A DNA stretch of 9,020 nt from an uncultured Candidatus Altimarinota bacterium (GCA_937920005.1 CALETF010000017.1:1-9020), one strand, 5' to 3'; counted from the stretch's first letter, positions 1 through 8,363 are shown. The notes: a model not told the origin generated them from the sequence alone. Made by a program: numbers and translations.

Positions 1-1529
1 TTGAGCTTTTTCTGCATGATCTAAAATATCTTTGTCTGAATGTTCATGTAATGAAACTTTGTCTCTTCAGACTTGTAATCGTTCCAAGACTTATCAATGT
101 CTGCATTTAGCTTATGTTTCTCTGTCTCAAGATTCATCACAGTGTTGTCATAAGCCTTCTTCTTTTCATTGTAAACCTGCTCCATCTCCTAATACTTTTA
201 TCTATAGGCTCTAAGTTGCTTGATTTGAGGTGCAAGTTTTGCTTTTTTATCCTTTAATTGATTTTCAATGACTTGGACCATCTTTGTTAGTTCTTCTAAA
301 GTTTTGTCCTTAGCAAGGTCTAAGTTTCGCTTTTCAATAGCTAAAGATGCTGCTCTATTATTGATGTCAGTGTACCCTTGAATTCCTTTAGATTTTTCGA
401 GGTTCTTGAGGAAATCATCAATATCTCCAGCTCTTTGCTTAAGTAAATCCTCAGTTCTTGACAAAATGTTAAGCTCAGATCGAATTTCTTCAAGTTCCTT
501 TTTCATAACTTTGTACTTTTTGTTCTTTTCTCTCAGTTTCATCGCATAGTCTCTGAAATCATCTCTCTTCATATATTTTGTTCCCTTTTGTAAAATGTAC
601 TATTGCTCTTTTTCTGTCATCATTTTCTCTAAAGCTTCTTTTTCAGTTTCTAAATTCTTTAGCTCATCAGACTTTTGCTCCTTTTTCTTTGAAGCTGTCG
701 CTGCTTGTGTTTTGTAAATTGCTAGTTTATCATCAGCTGGATTACTTTGTCTTAGCTTTTCTTCAAGATTCATCACATCTCTCTAGAGTTTTCTGACATC
801 ATTTGTAAGCTTTTCAAGTTCTTGCTAAGTAGTTACAGGCTCGCTGAGTAGCATTTCTAATTTTTGATACCTATTCATTTTGTCTTGAAGCTCTCTTCCT
901 AACACTTCATTCACAAGTTCTCTATTCTTATTAACTTCTCTCTTAAGAAGATCAAGCATCTTTTCAGCACTTGTATTCTCAGAAGCATTTTTCTTAACTT
1001 CCATTAGTCGGTGCTTTGTGTTGAAGAGATTTTGTTCACAATACTCTAGAGCATTTCTCTATTCATGTTGTTTTTCAATATATTTTGCTTCAGTCTCTTG
1101 CTCCTTTCTCAGCATAGAGGTTGCATCAAGAAGATCTTTAAAATCCTTTTCTTAGTTCTTATTTTTAAATAGATTGATTTTTGTGATCAACTGTTCTTTC
1201 TCAGCTTCAAGTTGAGTAATTTCCTTCTTTAGTTGAGTTGGGTTCATTGATTCTTGTCTCAACATTTCTACATTTTGATGAGCAGCTGTGAATTCTGCCT
1301 AGTTTGTTCTGTAGGAGTTCAATGTCTCTCTGATTTCTTCGTCCATTTAAAATTCATCAGGAATTTGAAGCTCCACGAGGAATTTTGAGGTGTAAGCGAT
1401 TCTCTTAAGATCTTAAGGTCTTAGCAAAATCCAAAAGAGAATGTTGTTTATCGCTCTTTTTTCTCCTTGTTGAATCTCTCTCTTGACATCATGCATGAAT
1501 CCTAAGACTGATAGGAATCCATTGATTCT
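1..1529 (-). CDS. IFT81: Partial IFT81 (intraflagellar transport 81) in ciliate code, UAA/UAG = Gln
   Basis: IFT81 belongs to the IFT-B complex, which carries tubulin and other cargo along cilia. About 509 codons are present. The segment starts inside the N-terminal calponin-homology-like domain and runs off the window edge before the C-terminus (human IFT81 is about 676 residues). One frame stays open across the segment if UAA and UAG are sense. In-frame UAA lie at 1413, 1347, 1152 and 198; UAG at 1299, 1059, 825, 783, 600, 189 and 21 (lowest base of each codon). No UGA occurs. Matches to human IFT81 from memory: LSRTEDLLKQR versus LQRTEELLKQR, KGIQGY versus KGISGY, KFHYMN versus RYHYTN, and R-UAA-KY-UAG-EM versus RQKYQEL. 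The rest is a Lys/Glu-rich coiled coil. The segment is more AT-rich than the DNA to its right. I infer a ciliate macronuclear gene with no intron visible. The exact 5' limit is uncertain because the frame runs straight into the bacterial gene. Confidence 0.85.
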
Positions 1530-1547
1530 TTCTTCGTGTTCTTCGAG
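1513..1547. other. Junction between bacterial and ciliate-type sequence
   Basis: Right of this interval the minus-strand frame reads as a Type IIG enzyme with UGA as Gly. Left of it, the same frame reads as IFT81 with UAA/UAG as Gln. The residues across it are LEEHEERINGFLSVLGF: the LEEHEE end fits the bacterial side, and GFLSVLGF fits the IFT81 CH-like domain. Leucine codons change from mostly CTC on the bacterial side to CTA/TTA/CTT on the ciliate side. The two frames are in phase, which happens by chance one time in three. No repeat, insertion sequence or integration site is visible here. The breakpoint cannot be fixed to the base from this sequence alone. Confidence 0.75.
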
Positions 1548-2789
1548 GTATTTCCCGAGACTATTTCGTACGATATAGTCGACGATATAGGCAGGCGTAT
1601 AAAATATGCCGTCCTTCTTTCGCTTTGAGACTTTCTTTTCTTCTTCGATGTTTTCTTTTCCTTGATTTTGAATCTTTGTACGGATTGTTTCGAGGTCTGA
1701 GATACTTTGTTCAAAGATGTGTCCGAGAATCTCCACAGAGAGTTGACCGCCCTCATCAGAGAAATCATATCGACCAAGCTCTATAAATTTTGTAATAATT
1801 TCATCAGAAATTTTTAAGTTTCTTAGTACTTCATTATTTTCTCGAAATAATCATCCGTTATATCCATCAGGTATACCTATTTCAGTACTACCAGAATCCA
1901 CTTGGTTGAAATATTTTTGTAAAACTTCCCATGAATCAAATCAGGCCTGTCTCGCTATTTGAAGATTTTCTGTGAGTTTATTTTGAGGCAAGAGTCACCT
2001 ATCTTCACAAAAATGAATAAACACAATTCTATCAATAATATTTTGTGCAATCTGAATAACTGATGTATTTTTTAGAATAGTATTTTTTCTCCAAATATCA
2101 CGCATCAATTCCGTCCGTAAATCAGAATATTCCTTATAAAATTTCTTGGTAATCGTCTCTTGTTCGATGCGTACTTTTGCGAGGAGTTTCTCGGTTTCAC
2201 TTTCTCCTGTTTGTGCAATGAGTGATTCGGCGCGAAGAAGGAAATAAAAAGTGCGAAATTTCTCATAGTCGTTTGCTGGATTCACGAGGTCAGACAATGT
2301 CCAGACTTCGTAGTCTTGGTAAGTGTCACGATAGAGCCGCAATTCGTAATAGTTACTCACGATCACCCAGCGAGAATTGTAGAGAGGCTTGTATTTGAAG
2401 CCCTGCTGAATCGGTGTCATATTCCCTTCTCTCTGTTGTGGTCGGTCAATAGAAGTACCCGCATCTTTGAGCTCGACGACGGCTTGTGTTTCATTTTTTC
2501 CTGCTGAATAATACCCGAGACCGATGTCACAGGTTTGACCATTTGATTGATTTTTTGGGTGCTTCTCTCGTGTGTAGACTCCTCCACTCACATCGCTGTA
2601 CCCGAGGATAGCTCCGAAGAGTTTTTCTGAATAGGTCGCTTCGAATGCTGTTTCTTTTTTCTTTTGGAGTTCTCACTTCTGATACATCGCATTCCATTCC
2701 TGCAGGATCGTGATTTTACTCTCCATGTCAGCAATAGAGATATTTTTTAGTGCGTCTTTGAGGACAATTTTTGAGAAGAGATGAGCCAT
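1530..2789 (-). CDS. Type IIG (Eco57I-like) restriction-methylation enzyme, N-terminal part, four UGA = Gly
   Basis: Type IIG enzymes join an endonuclease, an N6-adenine methyltransferase and a target-recognition region in one chain. About 420 residues of the N-terminal part are present. A PD-(D/E)xK-like nuclease core is visible: D88 in CDIGLG, then E106-L-K108 in VVELKD. A family-like block IQQGFKYKPLYNSRWVIVSN follows. A helical linker holds HFCEDRGLLP (about 260-268), YNGGLF (about 310-315), ILGHIFEQS (about 354-362) and GIFYTPAYIVDYIV (394-407), the segment that normally precedes the methyltransferase. UGA occurs at codons 39, 265, 283 and 313. Codons 265 and 313 give the expected glycines of CEDRG and NGG. 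The ATG at 2789 is chosen because the frame is open from there and a TATAAT lies 7 bases upstream. The methyltransferase motifs (DPACGSG, NPPY) and the recognition domain are absent because the sequence switches to IFT81. The family call is firm; specificity cannot be told. Confidence 0.85.
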
Positions 2790-2796
2790 TACTGAG

Positions 2797-2802
2797 ATTA
2801 TA
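2797..2802 (-). promoter_or_regulatory. -10 box (TATAAT) of the restriction-enzyme gene
   Basis: A perfect TATAAT on the minus strand ends 7 bases before the ATG at 2789. No convincing -35 box is seen; TTGTGA lies upstream with a short 15-base spacer. A purine run (GAGAGGTG) lies upstream of the -10 box and is too far from the ATG to serve as a Shine-Dalgarno. Transcription would start at or just before the ATG, so the mRNA would be leaderless or nearly so. Confidence 0.6.
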
Positions 2803-2831
2803 TGTATCACCTCTCTTTCACAACTGATTTT

Positions 2832-3134
2832 TTAGCCTTTCCCATCCATTCGTGCGATTTTTTTGGTAATATGATTTTCGACAAGTCCCGCTCCTCCGAC
2901 GCCAGCGGCAAAGAGACCCGCTCCATAGACAGCCGGGGCAAGAGGTCCGAGGAGGCTCGCTACTGCCATCGTGGTTAGTCCTGCGACACCGACGACTGTG
3001 CTAGCCGTATTGGCATTTCGGAGACCAAGAAGCTTCGCAACCCCATCTTGTGTTCGCTGCCATACCCGTGCAACTAGAGCAAGAGTCTGAGCAACTATAC
3101 CAGGACGGGAGGAGTGAAGTATTGGTCCGTGCAT
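2832..3134 (-). CDS. Small Gly/Ala-rich putative membrane protein
   Basis: I do not recognise this 100-residue protein. A polar, Arg/Gln-containing N-terminal half (1-42) is followed by two hydrophobic stretches rich in Gly and Ala (about 44-63 and 66-86). A short basic tail ends in KKIARMDGKG. It looks like a helical hairpin membrane protein with close Gly packing. The frame also opens at a GTG at 3197. I prefer the ATG at 3134 because a TATAAT sits 6 bases before it, inside the longer frame, matching its neighbours. It ends with UAA, contains no UGA, and lies 42 bases upstream of the restriction-enzyme gene on the same strand. That gene has its own -10 box, so co-transcription is not required. 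A role in restriction is not supported by anything seen. Confidence 0.6.
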   Translation of the reverse strand: MHGPILHSSRPGIVAQTLALVARVWQRTQDGVAKLLGLRNANTASTVVGVAGLTTMAVASLLGPLAPAVYGAGLFAAGVGGAGLVENHITKKIARMDGKG

Positions 3135-3140
3135 GTCTCT

Positions 3141-3146
3141 ATTATA
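3141..3146 (-). promoter_or_regulatory. -10 box (TATAAT) of the small membrane protein gene
   Basis: A perfect minus-strand TATAAT ends 6 bases before the ATG at 3134 (spacer AGAGAC). No Shine-Dalgarno is possible in that space. It forms one half of a divergent promoter pair with the plus-strand box at 3212-3217. I see no clear -35 hexamer at 16-18 bases. Confidence 0.6.
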
Positions 3147-3211
3147 AACTAGAAATGATGTTTGCAAGAGTGTTTGGTTTTCAAAGTCCCCAAGCACTAT
3201 ACACTAAGAGA

Positions 3212-3217
3212 TATAAT
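3212..3217 (+). promoter_or_regulatory. -10 box (TATAAT) of the first DUF1761-like gene
   Basis: A perfect plus-strand TATAAT ends 8 bases before the ATG at 3226; the spacer is pyrimidine-rich (TCTCTCCT), not a Shine-Dalgarno. The expected transcript would carry a leader of only one or two bases. The 91 bases between the two divergent start codons (3135-3225) hold both -10 boxes, and I see nothing else there. Confidence 0.6.
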
Positions 3218-3225
3218 TCTCTCCT

Positions 3226-3657
3226 ATGGATCTCCTCTCCTCTGTTCTCCATATCATAGCCAACATATCTTGGGCGGCTGACATATCAGCATTAATTGTT
3301 TCAACAATCCTTGGTATTATATGGTTTCATCCAAAAGTATTTGGAACCAAGTGGCGCACACTCGTATGACTCAAGGAAGAAGACACAAAAAATATACGAG
3401 CCAAAAATGCTATGGTATGGAATATCCCTATCACGTTTATTATCGCGGCAAATATCGCTGCATTCTGCAAACACTTCGAATACGATACTCCAGCAAAAGC
3501 ATTTCTCATTGGATATGATCTCGGTCTCATCATCTGTCTCTTTATGGCAATTCACTATCTCTATGAACAGCGTCCTCTCGCACTCTATGCGATTGTCGCA
3601 TGATATACGCTGGTCTCTATGAGTCTCATGGGTCTCGTCATAGGATTCGTACTCTAA
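3226..3657 (+). CDS. DUF1761-like four-helix membrane protein, copy A, two UGA = Gly
   Basis: The protein has 143 residues and function is unknown for the family. Four hydrophobic segments are visible: about 20-34, 66-81, 92-112 and 117-143. After the first comes WFHPKVFGTKWRTL (33-46), which resembles the DUF1761 pattern of Trp-Tyr-x-Pro...Phe-Gly-x-x-Trp. HYLYEQRP (110-117) is shared with the downstream copy. UGA occurs at codons 48 and 126. At codon 126 the paralogue has GGC in the same context (IVA-UGA-Y versus ITA-GGC-Y), which supports Gly directly. The gene ends with UAA. With standard stops it falls into short fragments. The ATG is chosen from the TATAAT just upstream and the fit to the paralogue's N-terminus. 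The DUF1761 name is from memory of the motif. Confidence 0.75.
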
Positions 3658-3660
3658 TGT

Positions 3661-3666
3661 TATAAT
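3661..3666 (+). promoter_or_regulatory. Extended -10 box (TGtTATAAT) of the second DUF1761-like gene
   Basis: TATAAT preceded by TGT (3658-3660) matches an extended -10 element, and it ends 5 bases before the ATG at 3672. It occupies the whole 14-base gap between the two paralogues, leaving no room for a Shine-Dalgarno. Copy B can therefore be transcribed on its own in addition to read-through from copy A. Confidence 0.55.
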
Positions 3667-3671
3667 TCACC

Positions 3672-4115
3672 ATGACTATTACTCTCAATCTCGATCCTGC
3701 CATCTCACTCCTCACGGATATAGAATGGATATCAAATATTCTCGCTATCGGGGTCGCTCTCACTCTCGGTGTGGTCTGGTATCACTCTCGTGTCTTTGGA
3801 AAAACATGGCGACGGCTTGCCAATCTCGAACTCCAGGATGTCTCACTCAAACAGCGAGCAAAAACTGCCATTATATGGCAAACACCGATGCTCTTCTTTT
3901 TGGCAGCTGACATGACAGCATTTCTCAAACATCTTCAGTGGTCTGGAGCTATAAAATGACTCATTCTCGGATATAATTTTGGTATTTTTGTTGCACTCTT
4001 TATCGCTATTCACTATCTCTACGATATGCGTCCAGCCAAGCTCTACTTCATCACTGCAGGCTACTCTCTCCTCGCACTCAGTGCAATGGGAGCTGTAATA
4101 GGCATGATGCTCTAA
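3672..4115 (+). CDS. DUF1761-like four-helix membrane protein, copy B, one UGA = Gly
   Basis: The protein has 147 residues and is a tandem paralogue of the preceding gene, with the same four-segment plan: about 21-36, 70-84, 97-116 and 122-147. Matching blocks are WYHSRVFGKTWRRL versus WFHPKVFGTKWRTL, and AIHYLYDMRP versus AIHYLYEQRP. The ends AMGAVIGMML and LMGLVIGFVL also match. One UGA lies at codon 96 (AIK-UGA-LILGY), where the paralogue has Ala. The gene ends with UAA at 4113-4115, about 22 bases before a strong hairpin. It probably arose by duplication of copy A or the reverse. The two may form hetero-oligomers, but nothing in the sequence proves it. The function is unknown. Confidence 0.75.
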
Positions 4116-4137
4116 TTTTATAAAAGCTTTCTACACA

Positions 4138-4167
4138 AAAAATCCCCACTATTCGGTGGGGATTTTT
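4138..4167. terminator. Bidirectional rho-independent terminator
   Basis: A perfect 12-base-pair stem (AAAAATCCCCAC and GTGGGGATTTTT) with a 6-base loop (TATTCG). The GC-rich core is six pairs, and the A/T flanks give a U-run on either strand. It lies between two convergent genes, 22 bases after the plus-strand DUF1761-like stop and 14 bases after the minus-strand rpoC stop. It can serve both transcripts. Confidence 0.9.
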
Positions 4168-4181
4168 GAAGCTGAATGAAA

Positions 4182-7100
4182 CTATTCAACATCTGGGACG
4201 AGAGCGTGTGCTGAGTGAACTTCTGTCACGTCTGTCACATTTCCTTCATAGTATTCTTCATCAGGCTCGAGATTGTTCTGGAAGTATTGGAGTGTCGGAA
4301 TACGACGACCGATAATCACGTTTGATTTGATATCTTCGAGGTGGTCGATACGACGTTTGCTCGCAGCATCCACGAGGACTTTGACTGTCTCCTGGAATGA
4401 AGCCGCAGAGAGCCAAGAATCTGAGTAGAGAGAGACTTTTGCAATACCGAGAACGAGACGCTGACCGATAGCCTGTTTCTTGCCAGCAGCGACGAGTTTT
4501 TTGTTTGTATCATTGAAGATACCAATATCAGCCGTATCACCTTGGAAGAATTCTGAATCTCCTGGTTCGATGATAGTCACCTTTGAGAACATCTGACGGA
4601 TAATACAGCTCACGTGTTTCGCGTTCACTGTCTGACCTTGAGATGCATAAATCTCCTTGACCGCAGCGACGATATACTGTTGTGCTTTTGCTGGACCAGC
4701 CACTGTCATGAGTTCTTCGACATCGATATTTCCTTCACAAAGCTTATCACCTTTTTGAACGAGATCACCTTTTTGAACGGTTGTTTTACGACCAAATGGG
4801 ATGACGTATTCGAGCGTTTGAGCTTCTGTATCAGAGACGTAGATGATACCGTTTTCTACTTTTGATACGACACCACTCGTAGAGGCGAGAATCTTTTGTT
4901 TTGTTTCTGGATTGCGAGCAAGCATTTGTTTTGCCTTGATTGCATCACCAGTCTTCACTTCTTGTTCGTAGTCATGAGGGATGTAGTATTCACGAGTTTC
5001 AGGTTTGTGAGCACGAACAAAGATAGATGCTGAAGTCTTGGTGTGTTCGATTTTGGTGACTTCACCATCGATATGACTGATTTTCGCGAGATATTTCGGA
5101 GTACGTGCTTCGAAGAGTTCTTCGACACGAGTAAGACCAGTTGTGATGTCTCCTCCTTCTTTTGCAACTCATCCTGAGTGGAATGTACGCATCGTCAGCT
5201 GAGTACCAGGTTCACCGATTGATTGAGCAGCGACGATACCAACTGGAGTACCGATATCGACGATACGATTTCGAGCGAGATCCATACCATAACAGTGCTG
5301 ACAAACACCTTCGTGTGTTTCACACATGAGCATGCTGCGAACTGGGATAGTTGGCATCTTGGCAGCAAGAATAGTCTTGAGGAGTGGTTGATCGATGATA
5401 TCACCTTTTTTCGCAATCACTTCATTGCCTTCTGTAAGGTCTTTTGCAAGAACTTTTCCGTAGATACGTTCTTCGAATGATTCTTGGAATACAACTGATT
5501 TTCCTCCATCACGTGGGACTTCTTCGAAGTGGAGTGTTCCACAATCTTGTTCTCGAACGAGGATATTTTGGGCTGCATCAACGAGACGACGAGTCATGTA
5601 ACCAGATTGAGCTGTTTTGAGCGCTGTATCTGCTTTACCTTTACGTCATCCGTGTGTCGCAATGAAGTATTCGAGAGCAGTGAGACCTTCTTTGAAATTT
5701 GATTTGATTGGGAGCTCGATTGTCTTACCAGATGGAGATGCTACGAGACCCTTCATGCCACAGAGCTGTGTGACGTTACCCCAAGAACCTCGGGCACCAG
5801 AATCAATGAAGTGGTAGATATGATTCTCTTTTGGGAATACTTTTTTCATCTCAGATTCAATTGTGTTTTTTGCTTGGCTCCAAATACGAATAGACTGTTC
5901 ATAACGTTCATCGTCTGTGAGAAAACCTTCGTACGCCATAGACTGGATAGTACGCACTTTTTCTGTCGCTTTTTCGAGGATTTCACTCTTGTTGTCTGGA
6001 GTGAGCATGTCACTCTCAGAGATTGAGAGACCAGACATTGTCGCGTATTTGAAACCGAGATTTTTGATCTGATTCGCAACCACAGCTGTCTGCTCTGTTC
6101 CATACACTTCGAAGATAGCAGAGAGAAGTTTCGAGAGTTGTTTCTTTGTCATCGTCATGTTCTGGAATGGGTATCCAGCTGGAAGTGCCGCATGGAAGAG
6201 CATACGTCCATAGGTCGTATATGGGCCATCTTTTGTAAGAGGAACCCAGTTACGAACACGGATTTGTGTGTGGAGAGTAATCTCGCGATTCATGTAAGCA
6301 ACTGATGCATCGTCGAATGAAGCAAAGACATTGTCCTTGAATGAATCTGATTCTTCTTTTGTGAGATAATAACAACCAAGAATCATGTCCTGTGTTGGAG
6401 AAACGATTGGTTCACCATTTGAAGGATTCAACATGTTCGCTGATGTCGCCATGAGCTCGCGTGCTTCTCGTTGTGCCTCTGGTGTGAGTGGGAGGTGGAC
6501 AGCCATTTGATCTCCGTCGAAGTCAGCATTGAACGCCACACAGGTGAGTGGGTGGAGATGAATGGCCTTTCCTTCTACGAGAGTCGGACGGAATGCCTGG
6601 ATACCAAGTCGGTGAAGTGTTGGAGCACGATTCAAGAGAACGTATTTTCCTTCAATCACTTCTTCGAGAGCATCCCACACTTCTTTTGTATTTTCTTCGA
6701 TGATTTTTTCTGCGTGTTTCACGTTGAATGCGTATTCACGTTCGATGAGTTTACCGATAACAAATGGTCGGAACAGTGTGAGTGCAATAGTTTTTGGAAG
6801 ACCACACTGATCCATCTCAAGACCAGGACCAACCACGATAACAGAACGACCAGAATAGTCGACACGTTTACCGAGGAGATTCTGACGGAAACGACCTTGT
6901 TTACCCTTGAGGATATCAGTGAGTGATTTGAGCTTGCGCTTGTTTGCCATCGCATATCCAGAACGAGAGCTACGAACTGAACCAGAGATGAGTGCATCGA
7001 CTGATTCCTGGAGCATACGTTTTTCATTCTTGAGAATGACTTCTGGAGCACCGAGTTGGATGAGTTTTTTGAGACGATTATTTCGGTTGATAACACGACG

Positions 7101-8363
7101 GTAGAGGTCGTTCAAATCTGAAGACGCCATACGTCCACCATCGAGCTGGATCATCGGACGGAGATCTGGAGGGAGAATCTGGAGAGCCTCCATGATAAAG
7201 TCACGAGGATGCTGATGACTTGAGAAGAGGTCAATAGAGAGACGGAGCTTTTGGAGGAGCTTTTTTTCTTTTGATTTTGGAGCAGTTTTGATTTCTTTTT
7301 GGAGATTCTGGATGAGGGCTGCGAGATCAACACGATCAAGGAGCTGACGGATAGCTTCTGCACCTGTACCACCCACAAACACTTGTGGGAAACGCTCCAT
7401 GAGGAGACGGTAATCAAGCTCTGAAATAACAGTTCCTGATGTGAGAGCCTGGAGCTTGTCTCGCATTTCTCGATATTCTGCATCGAGTTCTTCGAGTTTA
7501 TTTTCACAGTCTCTCTCCATTTCACGAACTGCTTTTTCTTTCATTTCACCAGCTTCATGTGCTATTTTTGCTTCATTGAGCATGCCAGTGAATTCTTTTT
7601 GCATCTCTGTTCGTGTTTGTTTGAAACGATCCTCGAGTGAAGCGAGTGCATCCTTGCGGAAATCCTCGTGAACATCGATGATGAGGTAGGCAGCAAAGTA
7701 GACAACCTGGTCAAGTTTTTTGACTGGAATATCGAGCATGAGACCAACTCGAGAAGGCACAGATTTGAGGAACCAAATGTGTGCTACTGGAGAAGCGAGT
7801 TCGATATGAGCCATGCGCTGACGTCGTACCTGAGATGTTGTGACTTCGACACCACAACGCTCACAGATGATGCCTTTGTAACGGATACGCTTGTATTTAC
7901 CACATGCACATTCGTAGTTCTTTCGTGGACCGAAAATCTGTTCACAGAAGAGACCACCACGCTCAGGACGCTGAGTACGGTAGTTGATAGTCTCTGAGAT
8001 AAGGATTTCTCCGTGTGATTGAGCAAGGATGTCTTCTTTTTTTGCAATAGAGATAGAAATACCTCGAACCTTGTTGAGATTTTTACCAGCAGTAATATTT
8101 TGCTTACCAGCATTTTTGCTAATAGCAGAATAGTCTGTGATTCTGTCATTGAGGAAATCTGTCATCTCATCAGTGAGATACGGATTCATGTTGTCATCAC
8201 CGAGGAAATTTGCTTTTTCTTCAGCAAAGAAATCTGGCTCAGCATCAGCTTCACCTTCTCCGAGAAGATCATCCTCTCCTTCAAGAGTTTCCTCTGGAAG
8301 ATCAAAAGAATCAAGCTCTGTTTCTGGAGCGAGATTTTCATCGTTTGTTGTGTCGTGAGTCAT
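4182..8363 (-). CDS. rpoC: RNA polymerase subunit beta' (complete, two in-frame UGA = Gly)
   Basis: Beta' carries the catalytic Mg2+ site of RNA polymerase. The frame has 1393 codons, including UGA at codons 906 and 1065, and ends with UAG. Visible landmarks: ETINYRT; the N-terminal zinc site with C152, C154, C167 and C170; DLNDLYRRVINRNNRLKK; GKRVDYSGRSV; the active site NADFDGDQMA with D614, D616 and D618 (6510-6530). Also present are the second zinc site (DCGT and CETHEGVCQHCYG), the trigger-loop GEPGTQLTMRTFHSG-UGA, and the C-terminal AASFQETVKVLVDA. Codon 1065 is the second Gly of the conserved TFHxGG; codon 906 lies in THG-x-RKG, where E. coli has Ala. The chain lacks the large E. coli insertion in the trigger loop. 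It has about 95 extra N-terminal residues, strongly acidic. The start lies 26 bases after the rpoB stop with no Shine-Dalgarno, so it is probably co-transcribed with rpoB. Confidence 0.98.
5169..5171 (-). other. UGA read as Gly at the conserved TFHxGG of RpoC
   Basis: The codon follows LTMRTFHSG and precedes VAKEGGDITTGL. In bacterial RpoC this position is the second glycine of the trigger-loop TFHxGG. It is one of the most constrained residues in the window, so it is the strongest single piece of evidence that UGA is Gly. Trp, Cys or selenocysteine would not fit here. Confidence 0.93.
5646..5648 (-). other. UGA read as Gly in the RpoC THGxRKG segment
   Basis: The codon lies between EYFIATHG and RKGKADTALKTA. 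E. coli reads STHGARKGLADTALKTA here, so a small residue is expected at the UGA. Gly fits; a stop would remove the whole trigger loop and C-terminus, which are intact downstream. Confidence 0.92.

Noticed and set aside
1..1412. Stop-recoded phage DNA (UAG or UGA reassignment)
   Set aside because: Both UAA and UAG are sense here and UGA is absent, unlike the phage codes with a single reassigned stop; the protein matches a eukaryotic ciliary gene.
1..1412. Decayed bacterial coiled-coil (SMC-like) pseudogene
   Set aside because: A decaying gene would show frameshifts and all three stops. This frame is uninterrupted in phase with only UAA and UAG, and block-by-block similarity is to IFT81.
1404..1417. 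Perfect 14-base palindrome CTTAAGATCTTAAG as a recombination or chimera site
   Set aside because: It lies inside sequence that still aligns with IFT81 (PQDLKRIAY), about 100 bases left of the composition change, so it is probably chance in AT-rich coding DNA.
2316..2507. Plus-strand open frame opposite the restriction enzyme
   Set aside because: Antisense shadow of a well-supported coding frame, with no recognisable motif or start signal.
3226..5171. UGA read as Trp (table 4) or selenocysteine
   Set aside because: UGA falls on Gly in RpoC and on a GGC codon in the paralogue; conserved Trp residues are encoded by UGG; no selenocysteine-type hairpin is needed to explain nine scattered UGA.
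5169..5648. rpoC broken into three fragments (pseudogene or frameshifts)
   Set aside because: The frame never shifts; only UGA interrupts it, at small-residue or Gly positions, and all catalytic and zinc-site motifs are intact on both sides.
6471..6926. Long plus-strand open frame of 151 residues opposite rpoC
   Set aside because: It is the complement of the conserved rpoC active-site region; its openness follows from the codon use of rpoC.
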